Shown here: positions 9,374 through 18,783 of the stretch, piece by piece
Layout of the letters: every line of letters begins with the position of its first letter
Position numbering within the stretch: the stretch's first letter is position 1
Translations under genes and position numbers: made by a program
The notes under the pieces: generated by a model
Seen by the model: only the letters and a program-made list of their open reading frames with translations
Databases searched by the model: none
Told to the model about the DNA's origin: nothing
Assembly: GCF_014202945.1 (NCBI RefSeq)
Contig: NZ_JACHHW010000010.1
Span: 1 to 64,000 of the forward strand
Direction: 5' to 3'
DNA: 64,000 nt
Source of the DNA: Zhongshania antarctica
Lineage (GTDB): Bacteria > Pseudomonadota > Gammaproteobacteria > Pseudomonadales > Spongiibacteraceae

Positions 9374-9694
9374 ATGAAACAAATCAAAGCATTTATACAC
9401 CATGTCAGATCCGCCATTGTAGTTGAAGCACTGCGCGATGCCGGCTATAAAAATTTAACCCTGCTAGATGTAAAGGGGACGCTAAAGTCACTAAACGAAT
9501 CCGAACAATCGTATTCAACAGATGCTGGTGTTGTTATTTCTGAGGTTCGAATCTCACTAGTCTGTGAGGATTCTCAAGTTGATGATGTCACTGGCATTAT
9601 TCGTACGGCTGGAAGAATTGGCCCAGATATCTCCGGCTGGGTTTATGTTAGCCACATAGAGCAAGCACTGCCAATTGGCGGGCCTAATAACTAA
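9374..9694 (+). CDS. PII-like signalling protein associated with a metal RND pump
   Basis: The 106-residue product from ATG 9374 has the ferredoxin-like PII fold pattern: MKQIKAFIHHVRSAIVVEALRDAG at the start, a variable T-loop-like middle, VVISEVRISLVCEDSQVDDV, then IIRTAGRIGPDISGWVYVSHIEQA. The upstream in-frame ATG at 9317 would add 19 residues unlike any PII. Canonical GlnB/GlnK uridylylation features are absent. A PII subgroup (PII-NG) is known next to CusA/CzcA-type genes. It lies directly after czcA and probably tunes pump activity; its ligand is unknown. Confidence 0.75.
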   Translation: MKQIKAFIHHVRSAIVVEALRDAGYKNLTLLDVKGTLKSLNESEQSYSTDAGVVISEVRISLVCEDSQVDDVTGIIRTAGRIGPDISGWVYVSHIEQALPIGGPNN

Positions 9695-10269
9695 CACTGA
9701 GATTTAACGAAAATATTTTATAGGGAGCTCGGTTATCAAGCGTCTTTCATTGCACTTTCGTTGTCTCAGATATATGACGAAACCTACGACCAAATCTAGT
9801 AGGACTGGCCGCAAAGGTTGCCGACGCGCTATTCTCAAGCCACAAAACCGTAGCAAGCACTAACAAATAAAGGCAAAAAAGGAGTTAGTCCAGCCTCTAA
9901 GTTTGCACCGGGCTACAAGCCCCTAAATACGGGGATACCAGTCCAGCCTCTAGGTGTCTCTGATGATCATCCCCCCCCCAGTTCGCGATTGAGAGAATAT
10001 TTTAGCAGTAGAGAAAATATTCTAAGTAATAAAAAAGGCCGCTTATTAGCGGCCTTTTTTATTACTTATCAGTTCATTACCAATATTTCTGCTTTTAATT
10101 TCCACAGCCCGATATTGGTATCTAGCGCCCCGCGCGGATCCGCATGCAGGGTGTTGTGAGGGCTGAGAGTTAGAGACCCTCGGCTACCCGATTATGCGAG
10201 TTTTCATGCGCCTATTTTGATGTTAGTTTAATTCCCTCGCTGAGCCGATACAAATAAGGTCTGCATGTT
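9695..10269. other. Intergenic region with a direct repeat, a C9 run and a terminator
   Basis: No convincing gene was found in these 575 bases. A 13-bp direct repeat AGTCCAGCCTCTA occurs at 9887-9899 and 9940-9952. Nine consecutive C bases lie at 9971-9979. The strong hairpin at 10024-10067 is listed separately. A 29-codon basic frame from the ATG at about 9773 has no support. Confidence 0.6.
10024..10067. terminator. Bidirectional intrinsic terminator
   Basis: A perfect 20-bp stem (10024-10043 with 10048-10067) closes a TATT loop. The GC core GGCCGCT/AGCGGCC is flanked by A6 on one side and T6 on the other, so it can stop transcription from either strand: the czc-PII operon from the left and the diguanylate cyclase from the right. 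Confidence 0.9.
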
Positions 10270-11232
10270 CTAACACACACTGCTTTTCTTTTCTTCGTAC
10301 ATTGCGGCATCAGCTTCCGCCACCATTTCTTCTAACGATTGCTCTTTATCATTTGAGAAGCACGCCACACCGGCACTGTATTCTATAAGGTAAGATTTGT
10401 TGATTGCCTTATTCATTGCGTCCATTTCTGTTTTAAATCGATCCAGAATTATCCCAATTTGTTCATCACTGGTATCTGTCAGCATGACAACAAACTCATC
10501 CCCACCCAATCTGCCAATTACATCACTCTCACGGAACACGCTGCGCATCACTTCTGCAAACTGCTTTAATGCAAAATCACCTTCATGATGCCCGAAATTA
10601 TCATTGATCGGTTTAAATTCATTAAGATCAAATAAAATAACTGACATTCGTATTTTTTTGCGTCGGCAGAACTTTTGGCTGTGTTCAGCCAGTGTAAGAA
10701 ATCCTCTCCGGTTAGAGATCAAGGTTAATTCATCCAGTGTTGCTAATTGAATTGATCTGATTTCTTGCTCAATCATGGCTCCCAAGTCATTTAATAGCTG
10801 CTTATCCTCTTCATTCAGATGCTTTGGCTTCGAGTCAATTAAACATAATGTGCCTAGGTTTATACCCTGCCTCAGCTTCAGCGGGTAACCTGCATAAAAA
10901 CGGATATTAGGCGCTCCGGTAACCAGAGGATTATCAGAAAAACGCACATCCTCAATCGCATTGGGAATAATGAATAAACCATCCTGGTTAATGGCATGGC
11001 CACAGAATGATATTTCGCGCGGCGTCTCAGATGCATCCAAACCTTGCGTGGATTTAAACCACTGCCTATCTTCATCAACAATGCTAACCAGCGAAATTTC
11101 AACGCCAAACATACGCTTGGCCATTCGGGTCACGCGATCAAATCGTTCTTCATGAGACGTATCAAGGATTTGGAGTGATCTTAATGCATGAAGCCTCTCT
11201 GCTTCATTGGCCGGAAATTCTGGCTTAATCAT
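10270..11232 (-). CDS. GAF-domain diguanylate cyclase
   Basis: Residues about 20-160 form a GAF-type sensor domain (EERFDRVTRMAKRMF, ISFCGHAI, FYAGYPLKL). Residues about 165-318 form a GGDEF domain with the intact active-site motif GGDEF at 243-247. The inhibitory I-site RxxD is also present (R234, D237), five residues before it. It should make cyclic di-GMP from GTP in response to a cytoplasmic ligand or redox signal. No membrane segment is visible. It stands alone and is not obviously linked to the metal operons. Confidence 0.9.
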   Translation of the reverse strand: MIKPEFPANEAERLHALRSLQILDTSHEERFDRVTRMAKRMFGVEISLVSIVDEDRQWFKSTQGLDASETPREISFCGHAINQDGLFIIPNAIEDVRFSDNPLVTGAPNIRFYAGYPLKLRQGINLGTLCLIDSKPKHLNEEDKQLLNDLGAMIEQEIRSIQLATLDELTLISNRRGFLTLAEHSQKFCRRKKIRMSVILFDLNEFKPINDNFGHHEGDFALKQFAEVMRSVFRESDVIGRLGGDEFVVMLTDTSDEQIGIILDRFKTEMDAMNKAINKSYLIEYSAGVACFSNDKEQSLEEMVAEADAAMYEEKKSSVC

Positions 11233-11417
11233 ACTGTTTCTTCTTTCTTAAAAACGTTACTTAAGTATAGTAATGTATGTGTCGAAGATCGATATAGCGG
11301 CTTATACTGACTAACCATTTAGGCTTCTTAACTACTGGCGCTCAAGGCGGGGAAGGCGTTTTGACCCAGGCAGATAGCCTATTTTCTTGACTATTTAAGT
11401 TAATAATGAGAAATTCG

Positions 11418-11438
11418 GCGACTGACCGCTATTGTGAC
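11418..11438 (+). repeat. Partial copy B of the dispersed element
   Basis: GACTGACCGCTATTGTGAC with GC just upstream matches the conserved block of the repeats at 1840-1860 and 25375-25395, with one substitution. The second block (GGTAAAAAGCGGACG) is absent here. It lies in the 290-bp gap between the diguanylate cyclase and the end of the DUF3147-like gene, where I see nothing else. Confidence 0.45.
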
Positions 11439-11522
11439 TTAGCGGATAAATCCCCACTTTTGTTTAATGCTTTGCTTATTAGCGGCCTTTTTCAATTACA
11501 AGCTTGCTAGCAAATAAGTAAT

Positions 11523-11870
11523 TCATCCAATAGCCGTCATTATCGCGCGGTGTACAAAGTAACCCACAACCAGCAAAAGCAAACCCGATATATAACTTTG
11601 CCAAAAGCCAAGATGAAACCGCTCAGCCAGTAAAAACGGCAGGAAGAATAAATATGAAATCGGCACGCCAAAAAGAATACTTTTGGCAAAGGTAATACTG
11701 GCTTGCGGATCTTTGTGTTCTATGTAAGAAAAAAACAAAGCTAAAATAGAAACCAGTGGTAGCGCGACAATAAAGCCCGCCAACACCGGCTTCTTATCCG
11801 AAAGCCACGACGCATAACCAATAACCGCTGCTGCAAGAATTAGCTTTGCGGCAAATATATAGGCTGTCAT
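11523..11870 (-). CDS. DUF3147-like small integral membrane protein
   Basis: The 115-residue protein has four hydrophobic segments (FAAKLILAAAVIGYASWL, VLAGFIVALPLVSILALFF, ILFGVPISYLFFLPFLL, YISGLLLLVVGYFVH). It is the last gene of the minus-strand metal operon, 10 bp after the DUF6488-like gene. A degraded copy of the same gene follows the second hupE at about 28330. Function is unknown; the genomic link with hupE suggests a role in metal handling. Confidence 0.75.
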   Translation of the reverse strand: MTAYIFAAKLILAAAVIGYASWLSDKKPVLAGFIVALPLVSILALFFSYIEHKDPQASITFAKSILFGVPISYLFFLPFLLAERFHLGFWQSYISGLLLLVVGYFVHRAIMTAIG

Positions 11871-11880
11871 AGGCTCACCT

Positions 11881-12228
11881 TTAGTTCACATCTTCGAACT
11901 TACCGCTGATGTTCGCATCAAATACTTTGCCTTCAGCCGACATCAGGATATAAAGTGCCCGCTCATCGCTAGGGTTAACAAGCTTTACGATAAAGTAGCC
12001 GGGCCCACTCTGGTAAATCGTTGCTGATTCAGCGTCTACTTTCGACCAGCTCTCAGGAACCTTGCCAAAGCCAAGCTGAGGATCGATGCCGGCAAAGCCT
12101 TGGGTGATTTCCGTTGCTATCACCAAAGCCTTTTGTTCGGTAATTGGCGCATGGCCATCTCCATGCGCCAATAGATTAGAGCTTATAAACAAACTTGCGA
12201 GTAAACACAGAGTAATTCGGAGTTTCAT
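11881..12228 (-). CDS. DUF6488-like periplasmic protein
   Basis: A Sec signal peptide (ITLCLLASLFISSNLLA) precedes the mature N-terminus HGDGHAPITEQ, a possible metal-binding stretch. The rest is a small globular domain with GFGKVPESW and LVNPSDERALYILMS. It lies 14 bp after hupE in the same operon. A paralog of equal length is at 28592-28939. Assignment to DUF6488 is from memory; no biochemical role is known to me. Confidence 0.72.
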   Translation of the reverse strand: MKLRITLCLLASLFISSNLLAHGDGHAPITEQKALVIATEITQGFAGIDPQLGFGKVPESWSKVDAESATIYQSGPGYFIVKLVNPSDERALYILMSAEGKVFDANISGKFEDVN

Positions 12229-12242
12229 ATTTTCACCTTTCT

Positions 12243-13118
12243 TTAGTGTCTGTGATAAGCGCCATCGCCGTGTTCATGGGGTGCTTCTTCCTGCGGTGAA
12301 GGCTGAGGAGTGATTATGCGCCGAGGATAGCGATCGAGAATATTTGCTTTCTCTTCCGCTGCCATATCTTCATGGATATGCGAGTGGTCATCGGTATTGA
12401 TCGGGAAATTATCGGCAAGCACTGTGTGCTGGTAGCCATGCAATTGATGCAGGAACAGCAAGCCACCTACGATGACCAACAATGTATTGGCCATTACATT
12501 AAAGCGTTTGAATGAGGCTGTTTTGCGCCACCCTGCCAGCAACACTAACATTGCGGTAAGCGCTGCGATTTGACCCAATTCGACACCGACGTTGAAAGCC
12601 AGGATTTTCATAACGATGCTGCCGTCCCCCATAGGCAATTCCTGCAGCCGAGTCGACAGACCAAAACCGTGAATCAAGCCAAAGCCAAACACCATCCACA
12701 TTAGATTAGGCGACGCCACGCCAAGATAACGTTTGAAGCCGTCGAGATTCTCGAAGCCCTTGTAACAAACGGTGAGTGCAATCACAGCATCAATCAAAAA
12801 GTAATTTGCCTGTACTGAGTAAAGCGTGGCAAACACGAGCGTTATCGAGTGACCCAAGGTAAACGCCGTGATGAACTTTACAATATCGGCAAAGCGGCTG
12901 AGAAAAAATATGACACCAAATAAGAAGAGCAGATGGTCATAGCCGGTAAGCATATGACCTGCTCCCAACAATATGTAATCTGGCAGACCAGCCTCAATTG
13001 CGCGCTGCTTATCTGCCTCAGACATGCCGTGGGCGAGCACATTCACGCTCGTGAACATCAACATTGCTACTGCTGCAATGAGGGCGTAAAAACGACCTGT
13101 AAACATTATTTTCTTCAC
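12243..13118 (-). CDS. hupE: HupE/UreJ-family membrane protein
   Basis: A signal peptide (VNVLA) is followed by HGMSEADKQRAIEAGLPDYI and about six membrane segments with HMLTGYDHLLFLFGV, FTLGHSIT and FGFGLIHGFG, the His-containing motifs of HupE/UreJ nickel/cobalt transporters. The C-terminal tail is His-rich (HSHIHEDM, HEHGDGAYHRH). I chose the GTG at 13118: GGAGC lies 8 bp upstream and the start matches the paralog at 29829. A longer frame reaches 13172 inside czcA. The start abuts the czcA stop (TAATGTG), so translation is probably coupled. Confidence 0.87.
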   Translation of the reverse strand: MKKIMFTGRFYALIAAVAMLMFTSVNVLAHGMSEADKQRAIEAGLPDYILLGAGHMLTGYDHLLFLFGVIFFLSRFADIVKFITAFTLGHSITLVFATLYSVQANYFLIDAVIALTVCYKGFENLDGFKRYLGVASPNLMWMVFGFGLIHGFGLSTRLQELPMGDGSIVMKILAFNVGVELGQIAALTAMLVLLAGWRKTASFKRFNVMANTLLVIVGGLLFLHQLHGYQHTVLADNFPINTDDHSHIHEDMAAEEKANILDRYPRRIITPQPSPQEEAPHEHGDGAYHRH

Positions 13119-13119
13119 A

Positions 13120-16100
13120 TTATGCTCCTTTATCGGCGCGGTGCAGCATCCGGTACAAGGACGGCAGCACAAACAAGGTCAGCAGTGTCGACGACAAAAT
13201 ACCGCCAATCACCACGGTCGCTAGGGGGCGCTGCACCTCGGAACCTATCCCCGTGTTTAAAGCCATTGGTACAAAGCCCAAGGACGCAACCAGCGCAGTG
13301 GTAATGACAGGCCGCAGACGAGTCAGCGCGCCTTCGATAATCGCTGGCTCTAGACCTAGACCATCACGGCGCAGCTCTCTAATAAACGACACCATCACCA
13401 AGCCGTTCAGTATTGCGATACCGGATAGAGCGATAAAGCCCACTGCTGCGGAGATGGAAAAAGGTATATCTCTAAACACCAGCGCTAAGATTCCACCGGT
13501 AAGTGCGAGTGGCACACCGCTGAATATAATCATTGCGTCTTTTAACGAACCAAGTGCTAACAATAAGAGACCGATAATCATGAGCAGAGTCACAGGTACA
13601 ACCACGGCCAGTCGCTGCGAAGCGGATTGCAAGGTTTGATAGGTACCACCGTATTCCACCCAATAGCCTGCTGGCAGTGTTACTTGCGATTCAATGGTTT
13701 CCTTCACATCACTGACAAAGCTGCCAAGATCACGTCCCCGAACGTTCGCAGTCACCACCACGCGGCGTTTACCGTTCTCGCGATTTACCTGATTCAGCCC
13801 CGTCGTCAGCCCAATATCCACCAACTCTTTCAGCGGCACATAGCCACCACCAGATATTTGAATGGGAAGTGAGCCCAACTGGTCAATATCATTGCGTCGG
13901 TCTTCCGGTAGCCGCACAACAATCTCGGCGCGGCGATCACCCTCGTAGAAGAATCCCGCGCCCTGACCACCCATTGCCGTGGCAACTTGATCTTGCAGGG
14001 TATTCAGCTCAACACCATATTGGCCTAGGGCGTACTGTTTAGGCTTAAGCGTCAACATGGATAAACCCGTGGTCTGCTCCATCTGGATATCGACAATGTC
14101 ATCCACTGAGCCGATGACATTTTGAATTTCTCCACCAAGGGTTTCGAGCTGCGATAAATCATCACCGAATATCTTAATAGCTAACTCGGCACGCACGCCT
14201 GACAACAGCTCGTTAAAGCGCATCTGTATCGGCTGAAGAAATTCATAGCGATTACCCGGCACGGGTTCCACCAACGCCGCGAGTTCTTCCACAATCTGGT
14301 TTTTAGGCTTACTCGGATCGGGCCACTGATCGCGCGGTTTTAGGATAATGAAATTATCTGCCACACTCGGCGGAACTGCATCAGTCGCAACATCGGCAGT
14401 ACCGATCTTGGCAAATACCCGCTCTACTTCAGGCATGGTCTTAATAGCGGCTTCCAATGTTTCCTGTAAGGCTACCGCCTGACTAAGCGAGGTGCCCGGA
14501 ATTCTAAGTGCGTGCATCGCGATATCACCTTCATCGAGATTTGGCACAAACTCACTGCCCAAGCGACTGGCCAAGCCAGCACATACAACAAGTAATACCA
14601 ACGCAGCTGCAACCACTGTGCCACGCATAGCGATGGCTTTGCGCAGCAGCCGACCGTAAAGGTTTTTTGTTGCATCAAATGCGCGATTCTCTTTTTCGAC
14701 TACCGGCCCCTTAAACAGCATGGCGATTGCCGCGGGGACAAAGGTGATGGACAGTAGCATTGCGGCACTCAGAGCAATGACCACCGTCATGGCCATGGGG
14801 TGGAACATTTTGCCCTCTACACCGGTTAAGGAGAAAATCGGCAAATACACTGCTGTAATAATAAACACGCCAAACAGTGCGGGCCGTATCACCTCTTTGG
14901 TGGCGCTATACACAACATCTAAGCGCTCATTCAGCGACAAGGTCTGCTTGTCGCTGGCAAGACCCAAACGGCGCAAACAGTTCTCCACGATGATAATGGC
15001 GCCGTCTACGAGTAAACCGAAATCCAATGCACCCAAGCTCATCAGGTTTGCACTAACACCGCTACGTACCATGCCAGTAATAGTCATTAGCATGGCGACC
15101 GGAATAACCGCAGCCGTCAGTAGGGCAGCGCGCACATTGCCTAACAGTAAGAATAAAATAACGATAACCAGCAATGCACCTTCTAGCAGATTGGTCGTTA
15201 CGGTCTTCAGAGTTTTATCCACTAGGCCGGTGCGATCGTATACCGCCGTCGCGGTAATGCCTGCTGGCAAACTCGACTTAATTTCCTCAAGCCGTTCACC
15301 GACCGCTTTGGCAACGGTACGGCTGTTTTCGCCAACGAGCATAAATACCGTGCTCATGACGACCTCGCGACCGTTTTGGGTGGCCGCACCCGTACGCAGT
15401 TCCTTGCCTTCGCCAACAGTCGCAACATCACCAACACGCAGTGGCTGACCATCAAGCGTTTTGATTACAATCCTACTAATATCAGCAAGCGTTTCGGCTT
15501 GCCCCGGAATACGTAACAGCCACTGCGAGCCTTTTTGCTCAACAAAGCCAGCCCCACGGTTTTGATTATTGTCGGCAACCGCATCGATCAGCTCTTGCTG
15601 CGAGATACCATAGGCGAGCATTTTTTCAGGTTGCAGACCAATTAAGACTTCCCGTTTGTAACCGCCAATAGGGTTTACTTCAACCACACCGGGCACACGC
15701 AATAGCTGGGGGCGAATAATCCAATCATGTGCTGAGCGCAAATCCGTTGGCGTAATCAGCTTGCCATCGGCGTCGGTCGCACCCGGTTCAGCGTCCACGG
15801 TGAACATGAAGATTTCACCCAGCCCCGTCGCAATCGGCCCAAGCTCCGGCTCCAGTCCTATTGGCAATTTTGCCCGCACGTTGCCAAGTCTTTCGTTCAC
15901 CAGCTGACGTGCAAAATAAATATCGGTGTCATCACCAAAGATTACCGTGACTTGGGAAAGTCCGTAGCGAGAAACAGATCGGGTGTACTTCAGCTCGGGC
16001 AGGCCTGCCATCGATGTTTCAATAGCGTAGGTAACGCGTTGCTCGATTTCCAGCGGCGTGTAGCCTGGCGCTTCAGTGTTAATTATGACCTGAACATTGG

Positions 16101-16227
16101 TGATATCGGGAACGGCATCAATCGGCAGTCGGTTGAAATTCCATAAACCCAGACCACAAAGCGCAAGCACGGCGGCCATCACCACACCGCGCCGCGCTAG
16201 GGAAAATTGTATAATTGCATCAAGCAT
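13120..16227 (-). CDS. czcA: Heavy-metal RND efflux transporter, CzcA-like (second copy)
   Basis: The 1035-residue protein has the full HME-RND layout with twelve membrane helices and two porter domains. Helix 4 reads DFGLLVDGAIIIVEN, again the Co/Zn/Cd-type pattern with one Val-to-Ile change. It is clearly homologous to the czcA at 6137 but diverged along its whole length, so it is an old paralog and not a recent copy. It is 10 bp after czcB and its stop touches the hupE start. Pairing with hupE suggests nickel, cobalt or zinc, but this is inference. Confidence 0.93.
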   Translation of the reverse strand: MLDAIIQFSLARRGVVMAAVLALCGLGLWNFNRLPIDAVPDITNVQVIINTEAPGYTPLEIEQRVTYAIETSMAGLPELKYTRSVSRYGLSQVTVIFGDDTDIYFARQLVNERLGNVRAKLPIGLEPELGPIATGLGEIFMFTVDAEPGATDADGKLITPTDLRSAHDWIIRPQLLRVPGVVEVNPIGGYKREVLIGLQPEKMLAYGISQQELIDAVADNNQNRGAGFVEQKGSQWLLRIPGQAETLADISRIVIKTLDGQPLRVGDVATVGEGKELRTGAATQNGREVVMSTVFMLVGENSRTVAKAVGERLEEIKSSLPAGITATAVYDRTGLVDKTLKTVTTNLLEGALLVIVILFLLLGNVRAALLTAAVIPVAMLMTITGMVRSGVSANLMSLGALDFGLLVDGAIIIVENCLRRLGLASDKQTLSLNERLDVVYSATKEVIRPALFGVFIITAVYLPIFSLTGVEGKMFHPMAMTVVIALSAAMLLSITFVPAAIAMLFKGPVVEKENRAFDATKNLYGRLLRKAIAMRGTVVAAALVLLVVCAGLASRLGSEFVPNLDEGDIAMHALRIPGTSLSQAVALQETLEAAIKTMPEVERVFAKIGTADVATDAVPPSVADNFIILKPRDQWPDPSKPKNQIVEELAALVEPVPGNRYEFLQPIQMRFNELLSGVRAELAIKIFGDDLSQLETLGGEIQNVIGSVDDIVDIQMEQTTGLSMLTLKPKQYALGQYGVELNTLQDQVATAMGGQGAGFFYEGDRRAEIVVRLPEDRRNDIDQLGSLPIQISGGGYVPLKELVDIGLTTGLNQVNRENGKRRVVVTANVRGRDLGSFVSDVKETIESQVTLPAGYWVEYGGTYQTLQSASQRLAVVVPVTLLMIIGLLLLALGSLKDAMIIFSGVPLALTGGILALVFRDIPFSISAAVGFIALSGIAILNGLVMVSFIRELRRDGLGLEPAIIEGALTRLRPVITTALVASLGFVPMALNTGIGSEVQRPLATVVIGGILSSTLLTLFVLPSLYRMLHRADKGA

Positions 16228-16237
16228 GGGACGTCCT

Positions 16238-17470
16238 TTAGTGGTCGTGTGAAGCGCCAGATTTTTCGATATCGGCCTTGATGATGAAGCTGTTGTCGGT
16301 AACGTATTCAGTTCCCGGCTTTAGCCCACCTAAGACCTCAACCCATTCGCCAGCCTCGCGACCGAGCTCTAGCATGCGCACTTCGTATTGATCGCCCACT
16401 TTGGCGTAGACCACGGTGAAATCCCGGAAGCTTTGCAGTGCCTTCCGCTTTACCGCAAGCGGCACTTCATAGCGAGCCACTTCGACATCGCCGCGAATAA
16501 AGCTCCCCGCTGGCAGCGCAAGATTGCTGGCATCAACACTAACCCTGATGTCTGCAGATTGATCGGCATTCAGCAGCGGAGAAATCCACTGCACCTCGCC
16601 TTCACCAATGACGTCCATCGTATCGTTGCGCAACTGCACGCTGTTGTTTAGCGCAATTCGACGCCGGTCGTCAGGGTAGGCTTTGAGTAAAACCACTTGG
16701 CGGGAACGATCAACAATACTCACCAGCGCGCGACCAGCAGTCGCTTCGCCGATATTGACCGGCAGGGCCGCAATTTCACCGGCAATATCGGCGCGCAACA
16801 CATAGGATTTCAGGCTTTCGTTACTCTCGATACTCATCAACGGAGTGCCCGCTTTCACCTGCTGACCTAAGCTAACGTGAATGGCTTTAATCACACCGTC
16901 GAAACGGGCACTTAACTGCGTTAAAGCATTGGTATCGGCTACCAGTCGACCGAAGAGCGGCAGCTGCTCGACGAGCACTTGTGAACGCGCAGTACCAGTG
17001 GTGATACCCATGGCGTCAGCAACATCGTCATTAATCCGAGTTCGCCCTTCAAAATTATCGTACTGCCACTCATAGCGCTTATCGCCGTAAGCCGCATTAA
17101 GCGTAACGAGAAAAGAATGTGGCTCGACTATTTCCATATCACCGCGCAAAAAATCGTCTTGCGGCCTGAAATTGATTTGATCGTCGCCATCACCGAGGCG
17201 CCCCAAAGTAACGCTCACCTTGACGTTTTCTGGCGGCAATGCCTCGCCACCTTGACTTGCCCAGACACGAAACTCAGGCGGTACGCCGGTCTCGAAGATT
17301 GCCAATTCAATCGCGAAATCACCCTCGCGCAACATACGCCCTCGGTGCGGGCCTTTTTCAGGTTCAATTTCCTGGACTTCGGCGCCAACGGCGAGTGCAG
17401 CGCTACTTAAGCTCATTAATAGCGAGACAAGCATACTGACGATTAACGATCGTTTTACTGAATTACTCAT
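16238..17470 (-). CDS. czcB: Periplasmic adaptor of RND pump, CzcB-like (long form)
   Basis: A signal peptide (MLVSLLMSLSSAALA) precedes an extra N-terminal beta domain (about 30-140, with EKGPHRGRML), which the first czcB lacks. The barrel-sandwich core follows (SARFDGVIKAIHVSLGQQVKAG; IAGEIAALPVNIGEA), and the protein ends KSGASHDH. This N-terminal domain is common in CzcB-type adaptors and may bind metal. Length is 410 residues. It overlaps czcC by 4 bp (ATGA). Confidence 0.9.
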   Translation of the reverse strand: MSNSVKRSLIVSMLVSLLMSLSSAALAVGAEVQEIEPEKGPHRGRMLREGDFAIELAIFETGVPPEFRVWASQGGEALPPENVKVSVTLGRLGDGDDQINFRPQDDFLRGDMEIVEPHSFLVTLNAAYGDKRYEWQYDNFEGRTRINDDVADAMGITTGTARSQVLVEQLPLFGRLVADTNALTQLSARFDGVIKAIHVSLGQQVKAGTPLMSIESNESLKSYVLRADIAGEIAALPVNIGEATAGRALVSIVDRSRQVVLLKAYPDDRRRIALNNSVQLRNDTMDVIGEGEVQWISPLLNADQSADIRVSVDASNLALPAGSFIRGDVEVARYEVPLAVKRKALQSFRDFTVVYAKVGDQYEVRMLELGREAGEWVEVLGGLKPGTEYVTDNSFIIKADIEKSGASHDH

Positions 17471-18774
17471 GGATTTACCTCATCGTTGCCCAACAGTGGC
17501 AAACCGGTTAGACGTTCAATTTCGACGCGTGTGAGCTGTGCTTTAAACTGGCTATCTAATAAATGACTGCGTGTCGCGAGCAATTCCTGCTGCACCCCGC
17601 GCCAATCTTGGTAGCTGTACCGGCCAAGCTGGTAGGCGTTACGGGCTTCTTTCTGGGCTTGTTCAAGCGTTGGAATAATTTGCTCACGCAGTGCGCCAAC
17701 CACATGCTGCGCGTGCTGAAACTCTTGAAGCAAAACATACAAGCGCGCTTCCAGCGCTAATTGCACTGCGTCAACATCAGCACGATAAGCATCACGCTCC
17801 GCAGCTAAAGCGGCTATACGTCCGCTATTACGCTGTTCCCCCCCTAAGGGCACGGTAAAGCCAGCCACTAAGGCGTAGTCGTCGGTATTTTCAAAACGCC
17901 TTACACCGGTTGAGAACTGCCACCTGGACTGGGCTTCCGTTTTCGCTAAAGCGATTTCGGATTGCGCCACTCGCTCTTGGCTGAGTAGTTTCCGTACACG
18001 CGGATGACTGCTTAGATGCTGCGCCAGATCCTCGTAATTCAATCTATCCGTGGCTATTGCAAGCGAGCCGGAAGCAGTTTCAAAATCGGGTTCGCGGGCA
18101 TTCCACTGGGTCGCCAACATCCGCTTAGCGCCGCGAATTTCATGATCTAAATCTTCCAAGGCGATATCTGCCCGCGCCAGCTCAGCCTCGGCCCGAAGTT
18201 TGTCAGCGAGCAGCGATTTGCCTGCATCCATGCGTTTTGACAGTTCTTTTACAACTGATTCCGCTTGCGCTCTTGCGGCTGTAGCGAGCTCTTTACGCTG
18301 CTGATATACGACTACGGTGAGAAATTTCCGGGCGGTCTCGGCGGCCACATCCAGAGTCTTTATCGCTTGCTCATCGCTAATCACCTGTTTTTGCACGTCA
18401 GCGCTACGTCCGCGTTGCTCCAGTAAGTCGCCCTCTAAAATCCAACTAATACTGAGCGTCGACTGAAGGCTGTCGGCGCCACTGTAATCGCCGGATCCAA
18501 AGCCATCCTCAACACTTAAGCCAAGCTGGGGGCGATTGCCGACCCGTGCCTGCTGCGCCATTCCATCGGCAGCAGCGCGACGGTAGTTAAAGGCTTGGAG
18601 CTCTGGGTGTTTAGCAAAGCTTCGTTGGATGGCCTCGTTTAATGTTAAGGATTTCTCGGCCACAGAGGCCGTCGACATAGTCAGCAATAACGGAATTAGA
18701 ATAAGCGTTTTATGCCAAAAAAACCGATTCACAATCGGTTTTTTTGGCATTCGAAACGGACTAAAAGCATGCAT
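17467..18774 (-). CDS. czcC: TolC-family outer-membrane channel, CzcC-like (second copy)
   Basis: Two OEP repeats are visible, starting at SLTLNEAIQRSFAKHPELQAF and ending near YQLGRYSYQDWRGVQQELL. The signal region is KTLILIPLLLTMSTASVA. The ATG at 18774 has GAGG 8 bp upstream. Codons 9 to 21 form a perfect 18-bp hairpin ending in T7 that looks like an intrinsic terminator (see the entry at 18712). It is 9 bp after the M56 peptidase gene and so reads as the third gene of the BlaI-M56-czcCBA-hupE operon. Confidence 0.88.
   Translation of the reverse strand: MHAFSPFRMPKKPIVNRFFWHKTLILIPLLLTMSTASVAEKSLTLNEAIQRSFAKHPELQAFNYRRAAADGMAQQARVGNRPQLGLSVEDGFGSGDYSGADSLQSTLSISWILEGDLLEQRGRSADVQKQVISDEQAIKTLDVAAETARKFLTVVVYQQRKELATAARAQAESVVKELSKRMDAGKSLLADKLRAEAELARADIALEDLDHEIRGAKRMLATQWNAREPDFETASGSLAIATDRLNYEDLAQHLSSHPRVRKLLSQERVAQSEIALAKTEAQSRWQFSTGVRRFENTDDYALVAGFTVPLGGEQRNSGRIAALAAERDAYRADVDAVQLALEARLYVLLQEFQHAQHVVGALREQIIPTLEQAQKEARNAYQLGRYSYQDWRGVQQELLATRSHLLDSQFKAQLTRVEIERLTGLPLLGNDEVNP
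18712..18750 (-). terminator. Terminator-like hairpin inside the 5' end of czcC
   Basis: An 18-bp perfect stem (18712-18729 with 18733-18750) has a 3-nt loop. On the minus strand the core ACCGATT/AATCGGT is preceded by A7 and followed by T7, the layout of an intrinsic terminator. It encodes residues 9-21 of czcC. It could attenuate transcription between the regulatory pair and the pump genes, with translating ribosomes melting it. Confidence 0.6.
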
Positions 18775-18783
18775 AAATAAGCC

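Noticed and set aside
9773-9862. 29-codon basic frame in the intergenic region after the PII-like gene
   Set aside because: Too short, no ribosome site and no conservation evidence.
9971-9979. C9 homopolymer as a phase-variation tract
   Set aside because: It is not within or just upstream of a gene, so phase variation is unlikely; it could also be a sequencing artefact.
14720-15448. 242-codon plus-strand open frame inside the second czcA
   Set aside because: It is antisense to a well-supported RND gene, Ser/Thr/Ala-rich with no family likeness, and has no ribosome site.
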